A stretch of DNA of 9,942 nucleotides, taken from the NCBI GenBank assembly GCA_030044325.1, contig JASHWA010000356.1:1-9942 (forward strand), in the 5' to 3' direction. The DNA comes from Bryobacteraceae bacterium (lineage in GTDB: Bacteria > Acidobacteriota > Terriglobia > Bryobacterales > Bryobacteraceae). The notes below the pieces were generated by a model. That model did no database searches, had not been told where the DNA came from, and saw only the letters and a program-made list of their open reading frames with translations. Shown here one piece after another: positions 1-6,794 of this stretch; within the stretch, counting starts at the first letter, position 1; each line of letters starts with the position of its first letter. The translations under genes were made by a program, and so were the position numbers.

Positions 1-215
1 CCCGAATCCGTGTGAACCAAAAGCGACCCGGAGGCCGAATACCACACCCGATCCACCGGCCCCGTCGCCAGCCCCGCCAGCGACAGGTCGATCGCCGAGT
101 TTCCAACCCTCCGCCAGCCCGCATCCGGCATCGGGTTTTGGCCCGATTGCGCCAGAACCCCCAACCCGGTGAGTACTGTGGCGCTTAGAATCCGGACTGT
201 GGCGTTCCTATACAC
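1..215 (-). CDS. N-terminus of a secreted protein (partial)
   Basis: This reading frame runs leftwards off the window edge, so only about 71 residues are visible. It starts at a GTG at 215-213. The N-terminus has a basic patch (MYRNATVR) and a hydrophobic stretch (ILSATVLTGLGVLAQ), which is a typical Sec signal peptide, with likely cleavage near LAQ-SGQ. The mature part contains GWRRVGNSAIDLSLAGLA and then VWYSASGSLLVHTDSG, which resembles a first blade of a beta-propeller or WD/NHL-like surface protein common in Acidobacteriota; that assignment is inference. A TACAAT -10-like hexamer at 232-227 would give a very short leader. No strong Shine-Dalgarno is visible. The gene is divergent from the FecR gene at 494. 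The ATG at 229-227 is in another frame that stops at 208, so GTG 215 is the best start. Confidence 0.62.
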   Translation of the reverse strand, partial: MYRNATVRILSATVLTGLGVLAQSGQNPMPDAGWRRVGNSAIDLSLAGLATGPVDRVWYSASGSLLVHTDS

Positions 216-265
216 CGGTCCTGCCCATTGTACCTTGAAATGATCGGCTGTTTTCCCTGAAACTA

Positions 266-295
266 TTGATAATCATGGTCCTAGACAAGTAGGAT
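266..295 (+). promoter_or_regulatory. Candidate sigma70-type promoter upstream of the FecR gene
   Basis: TTGATA at 266-271 matches the -35 consensus at five of six bases. TAGGAT at 290-295 matches the -10 at four of six, with an 18-base spacer. It would give a leader of roughly 190 bases before the ATG at 494. Acidobacterial promoter consensus is not well defined, so this is weak evidence. Confidence 0.25.
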
Positions 296-315
296 TTTTC
301 CCGGACAGCTACTTG
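286..315. promoter_or_regulatory. Inverted repeat CAAGTAG-N16-CTACTTG
   Basis: CAAGTAG (286-292) and CTACTTG (309-315) form a perfect 7-bp dyad with a 16-base spacer. The left half overlaps the candidate -10 hexamer at 290-295. It could be an operator for the FecR gene or the divergent secreted-protein gene, or an RNA hairpin in the leader. No factor can be named. Confidence 0.3.
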
Positions 316-413
316 CTCTGCAATTTTAGTGTTAGACTGTCTTAGGAGTTTGCTGGCCGGAGCGAACAGGGCTTTGTGCAGGCAGATTCCTGAGAGTAGA
401 GCTTGTTGAAAGC

Positions 414-456
414 AAAGCCGGTTGAGGATAAAGCCGGTTGAGGATAAAGCCGGTTG
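414..456. repeat. 16-bp tandem repeat, 2.7 copies, in the FecR leader
   Basis: The unit AAAGCCGGTTGAGGAT occurs at 414-429 and 430-445. The first 11 bases recur at 446-456. The copies are identical. The array ends 37 bases before the ATG of the FecR gene and lies in its 5' untranslated leader if the start at 494 is right. Sixteen bases is not a multiple of three, which argues against it being coding. Confidence 0.8.
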
Positions 457-493
457 GGGCTGCTCGTTCAGGGGCCCAGGGGACCGTGTAACC

Positions 494-1459
494 ATGCTGG
501 GGAAGGTACGCCCGCGCGGGAAGTGGCATGTGGCGAGGCTGTTAGCCCTCGTCTCGGCCGCGGCCGGCGTGTGTTCGGCCCAGATCCTCGGTTCGGATTC
601 CAACCAATACGCCGCAAAAGTCCTGACCCTCACCGGCCGCGTTTCCGTGATCCGCGATTCCAATCCGGAGCCGTGGGCGCTCCAGGTGGGCGAAAAGGTC
701 CAGGCCAGAGAGCTCATCATCACCGGTCCCGACGGCCAGGCGACCTTTGAAGTCTCTGACGGCTCGACGTTTATCGTCTATCCCGATTCGCGCGTCATCT
801 TTCGCAAAAACGAACCCAACTGGCGCGATCTTTTGGACGTCCTGGTGGGCCGCGTCAAAGTGCAGATCGAGCACCTCTACGGTCCCAACCCCAGCCGTGT
901 GGTGACGCCCACCGCGGTGATTTCGGTCCGCGGCACGACGTTCGATATCACCGTGGACGGCGACAGTGAAGCCACCCTGGTCGAAGTCGAAGAAGGCGTG
1001 GTGGACGTGCGTCACGCCATGCTCGGCGGGAGCACCAAAACGCTGACCACCGGCGAAACCCTGCGCGTCTATCGCGACGTCCCCCTCGCCAGAAACCGGT
1101 TCGATAAAGGTCCCGTCCTGGAGCAGGCGTTCCGCATGGTGGTCAACGCCATCACGACATGGGAATCCAGAGTTCCGCGAGGTAGCGTGGGCGGTGGTGG
1201 AAGCGGATGCGGAAGTTGCGGCGCAGACGATGCGGGAAAGGGCGCGCCTCCTCCGGCCCCCACTCCCCCGCCGGCGCCCCCGCCTCCACCACCGTCAGTC
1301 GCGCCGCATTTCGTCCAGTCCGGCGGCCACATGCTGATCCTCTATCCGGACGCCCCCGATCACGAATCGCGCTGGCACAAAATCGGCCGCGTAGTATTGA
1401 CCAGAGCGCGCCGCATGCTCCTCGGCGACCCACAGGGGCAGATCCTGATCGTGGAATAG
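494..1459 (+). CDS. Secreted FecR-domain protein
   Basis: The product is 321 residues. I chose ATG 494 because an AGGGGA Shine-Dalgarno lies about ten bases upstream and a signal peptide follows at once: basic residues 4-15, a hydrophobic core LLALVSAAAGV, and likely cleavage at CSA-Q (29/30). The longer in-frame TTG at 422 would translate the tandem repeat and is less likely. Residues about 43-180 form a FecR domain, with landmarks GRVSVIRD, the DGQATFEVSDGSTFIV region and the TPTAVISVRGTTFDIT core. A glycine/cysteine-rich patch (GGGGSGCGSCG) and a proline-rich linker follow, then a roughly 50-residue C-terminal tail. FecR domains are best known from sigma-factor signalling, but no FecI sigma factor or TonB receptor lies nearby. 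A stand-alone periplasmic or surface role is therefore likelier. It converges on the TPR gene, with 31 bases between the stop codons. Confidence 0.88.
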   Translation: MLGKVRPRGKWHVARLLALVSAAAGVCSAQILGSDSNQYAAKVLTLTGRVSVIRDSNPEPWALQVGEKVQARELIITGPDGQATFEVSDGSTFIVYPDSRVIFRKNEPNWRDLLDVLVGRVKVQIEHLYGPNPSRVVTPTAVISVRGTTFDITVDGDSEATLVEVEEGVVDVRHAMLGGSTKTLTTGETLRVYRDVPLARNRFDKGPVLEQAFRMVVNAITTWESRVPRGSVGGGGSGCGSCGADDAGKGAPPPAPTPPPAPPPPPPSVAPHFVQSGGHMLILYPDAPDHESRWHKIGRVVLTRARRMLLGDPQGQILIVE

Positions 1460-1490
1460 ATTCCGCGCGCCGCTTGCGGGCTGCGGCAAC

Positions 1491-3299
1491 TCACGGCTGC
1501 GACGCCACCAGCTCCTCCAGCACCTTGCGCACCCTATCGAGGTCCGGCCGGATCTCAAGCGCGGAGCGATATTCTGCGATCGCGTCCGTAGTCCGTCCCA
1601 TCCGCGCATAGGTCGTTCCCAGATTGACGCGCGCCTCCAGATAATCCGGATTGATCCGCAAAGCCGCCTGATACTGGTCGACCGCGGCGCCGAAGCGTTC
1701 GTTCCGCGCCAGAACATTCCCCAACCCGTTGTGCGCCTCCGCAAGATCCGGCTTCAGCCGAAGCGCCGCTTGATATTCATCGATCGCCTCCACCTGGCTG
1801 CCCGCCTTCAGCAACGCGTTTCCCAGATTCACGTGCGCTTCCGCCCAACCCGGCTTGATCTCGAGCGCCTTCCGATATTCCGCAATGGCTTCCTCGCCGC
1901 GCGGCGGATCCCAACGGCTGAGCGCCAGCCCGCGCGAAAGGTGCGGCTCGGCCACGCCCGGCCTCAGCCGAATCGCCGCGTCGTACTCCGCAATCGAATC
2001 TTCGATCCGCCCCGATTGGACCAGCACGTTGCCCAGCCCGTTGTGCGCCATCCAGCTCTCCGGATTTTTACTCAACGCGTCGCGATACAGCGTCTCGGCG
2101 TCCGCATATGTCCCGGCCTGGCGCCAGCTCAGGCCCGCGAGCACAAGCACCACGACGACCGCAGCGATCCGGTAGGGCTCGCGCCGCATCCAAGGCTGGA
2201 CCGCCGCCGCCGCCGGAACGATCAGCGCCAACATCGAAAAATACTGAAAGTGATCCGCGACATACGAGTACCGGAAAGGATACACGTTGAGAAACCCGAG
2301 CACCGGAAACAACGTTCCGGCAAAGATCAGAAACGCCGCGAGCGGCCCGCGACGTTTCCGCGCCAGCATCAGCAACGCGCCTGCCACGCCCAGCACGGCC
2401 ACCGGATAAAGATACTCGCGCCAATCGCTTGTATCGATTCTCCAGTGCGGGTAGGTGAACATCAGGTTCGCGGGCCAGATCGCTTTCAAAGCGTAAAAAC
2501 AGATCGCCCGCGATGCGACGAGCGCGCGCTCGCCGAAGGTAAGAGCGAAATCCGCGCCCTGCGCTCCGATGAACGTTTTTTCCACCCATGACGTAAACAG
2601 GCCCGCGCCCGCTCCGATCGCGAGCCACGGCGCAAGCGGGAGAACGTCGCGCTTTGAATCGAGCCTTCCCCGTTTCCACCAGAAGATCACCAGCAGCGCC
2701 GCCGGAAGCGTCGCCGTGACGGTCTTGGCCAGCAGCGAAAGCACAAACAGGACCGTCGCGAGCGCATATTGCGATCTCGCCCGGCTCCGGTCGAAGCTCA
2801 GATACGCAAGCGCCGCGCCCAGCGCCAACGCCACCGACATCGCGTTCTTCTGTTCGGAAATCCACGCCACCGATTCGACGCATACCGGATGCAGCAGGAA
2901 AACAAAACCCGCCAGCCACGCCCCCGCGAGCTCCAGACGCCGCACGATCGCGACCACCAGGCACGCGGAAAGCGCGTGCAGAACCACGTTCACCAGGTGG
3001 TAGCCGAGCATCGAATCGCCCCACAGCCGGTGCTCCAGCCAAAACGCGCTGTGCAACAAAGGATAGTATTGCTGCGTCGCGCCCAGGTCGAACCAGATGC
3101 GCCACAGGCCGTGAACCGATTGAAGCGCCGTCTTGGTCAGATGCCCGTCGTCATCCCAGACCATGCCGCCATTGAGAGCCGGCCAATACGCGACGATCGC
3201 GGCAACCAACAACGCAGCATAGCCGTATAGGGCCGGCAGCCTTTCCGAGCCTGTCCGACGAGCGCCGGCCGGCCGCCGGTCAGCCCGCTTCTTCCGCAT
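1491..3299 (-). CDS. TMTC-like multi-spanning membrane protein with C-terminal TPRs
   Basis: The product is 602 residues. A basic cytoplasmic N-terminus (1-22) precedes the first membrane helix (about 25-42). The first extracytoplasmic loop holds VWDDDGHL (D49-D51), the acidic motif expected in GT-C-fold glycosyltransferases. The segment YPLLHSAFWLEHRLWG and then GYHLVNVVLHALSA is characteristic of TMTC-like bacterial proteins. About ten helices follow to near residue 395. From about residue 410 to the end there are five or so TPR units, with repeated WAEAHVNLGNALLKAG-like and AIDEYQAALRLKPD-like blocks. Eukaryotic TMTC proteins are O-mannosyltransferases; whether this one transfers sugar is inference. 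The substrate is unknown, and no lipid-sugar gene is adjacent. ATG 3299 has no Shine-Dalgarno, but TAAAAT lies six bases upstream, suggesting a leaderless message. Confidence 0.85.
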   Translation of the reverse strand: MRKKRADRRPAGARRTGSERLPALYGYAALLVAAIVAYWPALNGGMVWDDDGHLTKTALQSVHGLWRIWFDLGATQQYYPLLHSAFWLEHRLWGDSMLGYHLVNVVLHALSACLVVAIVRRLELAGAWLAGFVFLLHPVCVESVAWISEQKNAMSVALALGAALAYLSFDRSRARSQYALATVLFVLSLLAKTVTATLPAALLVIFWWKRGRLDSKRDVLPLAPWLAIGAGAGLFTSWVEKTFIGAQGADFALTFGERALVASRAICFYALKAIWPANLMFTYPHWRIDTSDWREYLYPVAVLGVAGALLMLARKRRGPLAAFLIFAGTLFPVLGFLNVYPFRYSYVADHFQYFSMLALIVPAAAAVQPWMRREPYRIAAVVVVLVLAGLSWRQAGTYADAETLYRDALSKNPESWMAHNGLGNVLVQSGRIEDSIAEYDAAIRLRPGVAEPHLSRGLALSRWDPPRGEEAIAEYRKALEIKPGWAEAHVNLGNALLKAGSQVEAIDEYQAALRLKPDLAEAHNGLGNVLARNERFGAAVDQYQAALRINPDYLEARVNLGTTYARMGRTTDAIAEYRSALEIRPDLDRVRKVLEELVASQP

Positions 3300-3305
3300 A
3301 TAGAG

Positions 3306-3311
3306 ATTTTA
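3306..3311 (-). promoter_or_regulatory. -10-like TAAAAT six bases before the TPR gene start
   Basis: On the minus strand, TAAAAT (five of six matches to TATAAT) is followed by CTCTAT and then ATG. Transcription would begin at or next to the start codon. No Shine-Dalgarno is visible, which fits a leaderless transcript. The -35 region 17 bases upstream (GAGACT) is poor and lies inside the large palindrome. Confidence 0.35.
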
Positions 3312-3315
3312 CGAG

Positions 3316-3469
3316 CCGCGCCAGTAAGAGTCTCATGTGAAAACAACTTTTCTAAAACCGCTTCCTCTGGTCGCGGCTCGCATTCGGCTGATTCGGTTGA
3401 ACGCCGGCCCCGAGCCGCGACCAGAGGGAGCGGTTTAGCGGTTTTCACAGGAGACACGTAATGGCGCGG
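3316..3469. repeat. 154-bp imperfect palindrome (MITE/REP-like)
   Basis: The left arm 3316-3380 is the reverse complement of the right arm 3411-3469, with a few mismatches and one 6-base gap. The inner arms are nearly exact: CCTCTGGTCGCGGCTCG at 3364-3380 against CGAGCCGCGACCAGAGG at 3411-3427. The outer parts match as well: TGTGAAAAC at 3336-3344 with GTTTTCACA at 3441-3449, and CCGCGCCA at 3316-3323 with TGGCGCGG at 3462-3469. The loop is 30 bases (3381-3410). The element fills the gap between the desaturase stop (10 bases away) and the TPR gene start (16 bases away). Transcribed, it would fold into a very long hairpin, which could end desaturase transcription or protect its 3' end. It could be a non-autonomous mobile element; I see no clear target-site duplication. 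Confidence 0.85.
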
Positions 3470-3479
3470 GTGTTGCGCC

Positions 3480-4328
3480 CTACGCCGCTTCCCGCTCCGC
3501 CATCGCGCTGGTCACCTTCGCCACGCGAATCGCCTTTGCGATGCCGAACGCCCGCAGCACCTTCAGCGTGATCCAGGAAACGTCGAACTCATACCACGCC
3601 AGCCCGTGACGCGCCGAAGTCGGATGCGCGTGATGATTGTTGTGCCAGCCTTCTCCGAACGTCACCAGCGCCACCATCCAGTTGTTGCGCGAATCGTCGC
3701 GCGTGTTGAACCGCCGCGACCCCCACAGGTGCGTGATCGAGTTCACCGCCCACGTCGCATGCCAGCCGAACACCACCCGCACGCAGATTCCCCACAACAA
3801 CAGCGGCCATCCCCCGATCGCCGCCAAAATCGCGCTCATCGCCACCAGCGGAACCCAATGATAATTGTTCAGCACGATGTAAAACCGGTAGCGCGCCAGA
3901 TCCGGCGCGTATTTCGACATCGCGCGCGTGTTGTTGTGCATCGTCTCGCCCCAGATCAGCCACCCGATGTGCGACCACCACTTGCCATCCCTCGGCGAAT
4001 GCGGATCGCCCGGCTGATCCGAATTCTGATGATGAATCCGATGCGTCGCAACCCAGGTGATCGGCCCGCCTTCGAGCGTCAGCGCTCCGCAGATCGCGAA
4101 AAAATATTCCAAAGGCCGCGGCACCACATACGATCGATGCGTGTGCAGCCGGTGATAGCCCAGGCTGATTCCCAGCCCGGTGCACATCCAATAAAGGATG
4201 GCCGTAATCGCGACCATCTTCCAGCTGAAAAAAAACAGCGCTGCGACGGCGCCAATGTGGAAAAGAACAATGAAAGCGGTAGTGACCCGGTTCAGGCCAT
4301 GATGGGGGATCTCAATGATGTCGTTCAC
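3480..4328 (-). CDS. Membrane fatty acyl (delta-9-type) desaturase
   Basis: The product is 282 residues and belongs to the integral-membrane acyl-CoA/acyl-lipid desaturase family, which inserts a double bond into fatty acyl chains using a di-iron centre and O2. All three histidine boxes are present: H59-RLHT-H64, H96-RI-H99-H100, and H229-NN-H232-H233 (in GEGWHNNHHAHP). The extra metal-ligand histidine H200 (NSITHLWG) is also present. Hydrophobic segments at about 16-34, 38-57, 73-91 and 155-190 fit the expected membrane hairpins. The start is a GTG (4328-4326) preceded by a TGGAG Shine-Dalgarno at good spacing. Length is normal for the bacterial short family without a fused cytochrome b5. 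No redox partner (ferredoxin, rubredoxin or reductase) is encoded nearby. The gene appears to be transcribed alone, and the big palindrome follows its stop codon. Confidence 0.93.
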   Translation of the reverse strand: MNDIIEIPHHGLNRVTTAFIVLFHIGAVAALFFFSWKMVAITAILYWMCTGLGISLGYHRLHTHRSYVVPRPLEYFFAICGALTLEGGPITWVATHRIHHQNSDQPGDPHSPRDGKWWSHIGWLIWGETMHNNTRAMSKYAPDLARYRFYIVLNNYHWVPLVAMSAILAAIGGWPLLLWGICVRVVFGWHATWAVNSITHLWGSRRFNTRDDSRNNWMVALVTFGEGWHNNHHAHPTSARHGLAWYEFDVSWITLKVLRAFGIAKAIRVAKVTSAMAEREAA

Positions 4329-4343
4329 TCGGTCTCCAGTTTA

Positions 4344-4363
4344 AACTTAACTTTGAACTTAAC
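4344..4363. promoter_or_regulatory. Direct repeat AACTTAAC x2 upstream of the desaturase
   Basis: AACTTAAC occurs at 4344-4351 and again at 4356-4363, a period of 12 bases, 16 bases before the desaturase start. A near-palindrome GGGATTTCCC lies just beyond (4365-4374). The arrangement would suit a regulator binding close to the start codon, but this is only a pattern; no regulator is known. Confidence 0.3.
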
Positions 4364-4456
4364 AGGGATTTCCCCAGTGAATTGTAAGAGTTGTGTAATA
4401 TCGGACCCGAGAGGAGAGCTACGAAAAATCCTTACCGCCGGATGGCAGGGTTCACC

Positions 4457-4593
4457 TTAGTGAGTAGTGAGTGGTGAGTGGTTGGCGGTTCGTCGTCGGA
4501 TTTCGTTCGACCCGCGATCCGTTCACATCCGGCGACAAACCACCAACCACTAACCACTCCCCACTCCCCACTCCCCACTACTACCCACTACCC
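4457..4593. repeat. Inverted pair of degenerate heptamer repeats
   Basis: The left block (4458-4499) is readable as 7-base units such as TAGTGAG, TAGTGAG, TGGTGAG, TGGTTGG. The right block (about 4537-4593) reads as AACCACC, AACCACT, AACCACT, CCCCACT (three times) and then ACTACCC units. The right block is approximately the reverse complement of the left. The innermost pairing is GTCGTCGGAT (4492-4501) with ATCCGGCGAC (4527-4536), and several mismatches become G-U pairs in RNA. The right block runs into iorB and supplies its last four codons and TAG stop. It could act as the iorB 3' hairpin. Heptamer tandem repeats of this sort are known from other bacteria; the inverted arrangement is notable. 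Confidence 0.75.
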
Positions 4594-6794
4594 AAAATCG
4601 GCGCCCTCCGCACCCTCACGCCCGTCGCGTCGAACACCGCATTCGCGATCGCCGCGGCTGTCGGCCGCGACGACGGCTCGCCTGCTCCACTCGGCGCAAT
4701 TTCGGGATGATTCACCAGCACCACCTCGATTTTCGGAACATCCGCCCAGCGCGCCACCGGATAACTCTTCCAATCGACGCTGGTGACCTTATGATCGTCG
4801 AAAGTCACTCGTTCTTTGAGCGCCCGGCTCATCGACTGGACCAGGTTCGCCTGAATCGTCCCGCGCAGCGCCTCCGGATTCACGATCAGCCCGCAATCGT
4901 GCGCGCACACCAGCCGCTTGACGCGAATCGCCCGGTTTGTCCGATCCGCTTCCACTTCCGCCACCGTCGCGACGTAGGTTCCCCCGCGCAGCGCGATCGC
5001 GATCCCGCGGCCGGCTCCCAAATCGCGCTTGGGCGACGGCCGCGTTTCCCACCCGGCCCGCTCGGCCACCGCTTTTAGAATCGCTTCCATCCGCGGATCT
5101 TTGATGTGCCGCAGCCGGAACTCGATCGGATCCGCGCCCGCCGCCGCGGCCAGCTCATCCAGGAACGATTCCCCCGCGAACGTTCCCGCCGGACCGTTGG
5201 GATCGCGCAGATGCATCGCCCGCATCGGCGACGCCGCCGGCGCCAGCGGCGCAATCACGTGCCCGGCCCAATGCACCTGCGGAATCTCGTAGGCGAACGT
5301 GCTCGCGCCCCACTGCACGTATTCGTTGCCTTCGGTCGTGTTGGGCATCCCGATCAGTTGCCCGGCGAGCATATTGCCCGCCGTGTTCGCCTGCGGAATG
5401 ATCTCGGTCCCCGAAAACGCGCGCGCAATCATTTCGAGCGCCTCGATCCGCCCGTCCGCGCCCAGCGCCGCCTTGAAATCGACCATCGCCGCCGGACCTT
5501 TTCCGCCCCACGCCGTCATATCCGCGCGCGACCATTCGACGCGCACCGGTTTCCCCACCGCCTGCGAGAGCAGCGCCGCATCCCCCGCCACATCTTCATC
5601 GCCCGCGCGCCCGTACGACCCGGCCGCTTCCACCCACACCACGCGCACGCGGTCCTCATCCACGCCGAGCATCTGCGCGAGGCCTTGTTTCAACGCATGC
5701 GGCTTCTGCGCGCCGCTCCAAACCGTGGTGATGCCGTCGGCGCGAAAATCGGCCACCGCGCATCCGGGACCCATGGTCGCATGCGCCTGAAACGGCCATT
5801 CATAGCTCGCCTCGACGATTTTTTGTCCCCGCGAAAACTCGGCGCGCCCCGATTCGCGGCTCGCTTTCGGCTTCGCCTGCCGCATGTGCGCGTAAAGATC
5901 GGATGGAAAAACGTCGGCCACGCCGGACCACGTCACTTTCACCGCATCCCGCGCGCGAATCGCCGCCCACTCGTTTTCCGCCACCACGCCCACGAAATTT
6001 CCGCGCGTGACCGTCTGCACATAGCCGCGAATCCCTTTCGCCGCGCTGTCATCCACACGAACCAGGCTCGCGCCCGCGCCCGATGGACGAATCACGCGCC
6101 CGTGCAGCATCCCCGGCACGCGCACGTCGGTCGAATACATCGCGCGCCCGAAAATTTTCCCCGGCAGATCCACCCGTGGAACCGATTGCCCCACGATTTT
6201 GTACTTGGCCGGGTCCTTCGGTTTGCCGTTGCCCTCGACATTCACCGCGAACCCGCTGCCCGAAACGCGCAAATTTTCTGTCAGATTATGATCATTGACC
6301 AGCGCGCCGTAGGAAACCGATTTGGACGCGTCCCCCTTCACGCGAATCACGCCATCGGCAACTTCAAGCTGTCCCGGGGCAACTCCCAACCGCGCCGATG
6401 CGAGCTCGATCAGCAGCGCCCGCGCGGCCGCCGCCGCATTGCGCAGCGGTTTCGCGCCCGCCGAAATCGACGTGCTGCCTCCCACCCCTCCCTGATCCGG
6501 CGTTTCGCCGGTGTCGCCCATGATCAGCTCGACCCGCGCCACCGCAACGTCCAGTTCCTCCGCCACGATCTGCATCAGCGCGGTCTGGACGCCCATGCCG
6601 ATGTCCACTTTTCCGGTGAACACGCGCACGCTCTGGTCCGCTCCGATGCGCAGCCACGAATCGAGACGCGCGGGCGCGGGCGTTTGCGCCGTTTCCGCGG
6701 CCAGGAGCTGCGGCGCGAACGCGGAATCGCCGAATTTGAATCCGACCAGCAGTCCGCCGATCGCCAGGAATTCCCGCCGCGATGTCGCCGCCAT
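4581..6794 (-). CDS. iorB: Isoquinoline 1-oxidoreductase-type Mo hydroxylase, large (beta) subunit
   Basis: The product is 737 residues, the molybdenum-cofactor subunit of a xanthine-dehydrogenase-family enzyme that hydroxylates an N-heterocycle or oxidises an aldehyde; the true substrate cannot be read from sequence. The N-terminus MAATSRREFLAIGGLLVG is a twin-arginine signal (R6-R7), so the enzyme is exported folded with its cofactor. Mo-cofactor regions include GKVDIGMGVQTALMQIVAEE, GGVGGSTSISAGAKPLRNAA and AGSYGRAGDEDVAGDAALL. GAGEP near the C-terminus places the catalytic glutamate at about E706. ATG 6794 is chosen over an upstream extension because it begins the Tat signal and overlaps the iorA stop by one base (TGATG), implying translational coupling. 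The last residues (LGSG) and the stop come from the heptamer repeat, so the C-terminus may be recently altered. No cytochrome partner or maturation factor lies in the window. Confidence 0.9.
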   Translation of the reverse strand: MAATSRREFLAIGGLLVGFKFGDSAFAPQLLAAETAQTPAPARLDSWLRIGADQSVRVFTGKVDIGMGVQTALMQIVAEELDVAVARVELIMGDTGETPDQGGVGGSTSISAGAKPLRNAAAAARALLIELASARLGVAPGQLEVADGVIRVKGDASKSVSYGALVNDHNLTENLRVSGSGFAVNVEGNGKPKDPAKYKIVGQSVPRVDLPGKIFGRAMYSTDVRVPGMLHGRVIRPSGAGASLVRVDDSAAKGIRGYVQTVTRGNFVGVVAENEWAAIRARDAVKVTWSGVADVFPSDLYAHMRQAKPKASRESGRAEFSRGQKIVEASYEWPFQAHATMGPGCAVADFRADGITTVWSGAQKPHALKQGLAQMLGVDEDRVRVVWVEAAGSYGRAGDEDVAGDAALLSQAVGKPVRVEWSRADMTAWGGKGPAAMVDFKAALGADGRIEALEMIARAFSGTEIIPQANTAGNMLAGQLIGMPNTTEGNEYVQWGASTFAYEIPQVHWAGHVIAPLAPAASPMRAMHLRDPNGPAGTFAGESFLDELAAAAGADPIEFRLRHIKDPRMEAILKAVAERAGWETRPSPKRDLGAGRGIAIALRGGTYVATVAEVEADRTNRAIRVKRLVCAHDCGLIVNPEALRGTIQANLVQSMSRALKERVTFDDHKVTSVDWKSYPVARWADVPKIEVVLVNHPEIAPSGAGEPSSRPTAAAIANAVFDATGVRVRRAPILGSG

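Noticed and set aside
422..493. TTG-initiated extension of the FecR protein
   Set aside because: It would translate the 16-bp tandem repeat and put 24 residues before the signal peptide; ATG 494 has a good ribosome site.
1463..1487. GC-rich possible hairpin between the convergent FecR and TPR genes
   Set aside because: Only five base pairs (GCCGC/GCGGC) with a 9-base loop and no T run; too weak to call a terminator.
1731..3230. Several long + strand frames opposite the TPR gene, and a 345-codon minus frame at 2068-3105
   Set aside because: All overlap the well-supported TMTC-like gene in other frames and are Arg/His/Pro/Gly-rich, typical of GC-rich shadow frames.
3137..3457. 106-codon minus frame running through the big palindrome into the TPR gene
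   Set aside because: It translates the palindrome and then the TPR gene in the wrong frame; no ribosome site or domain.
3606..4460. 284-codon + strand frame opposite the desaturase
   Set aside because: The minus strand carries all three histidine boxes; this frame is a basic, low-complexity shadow.
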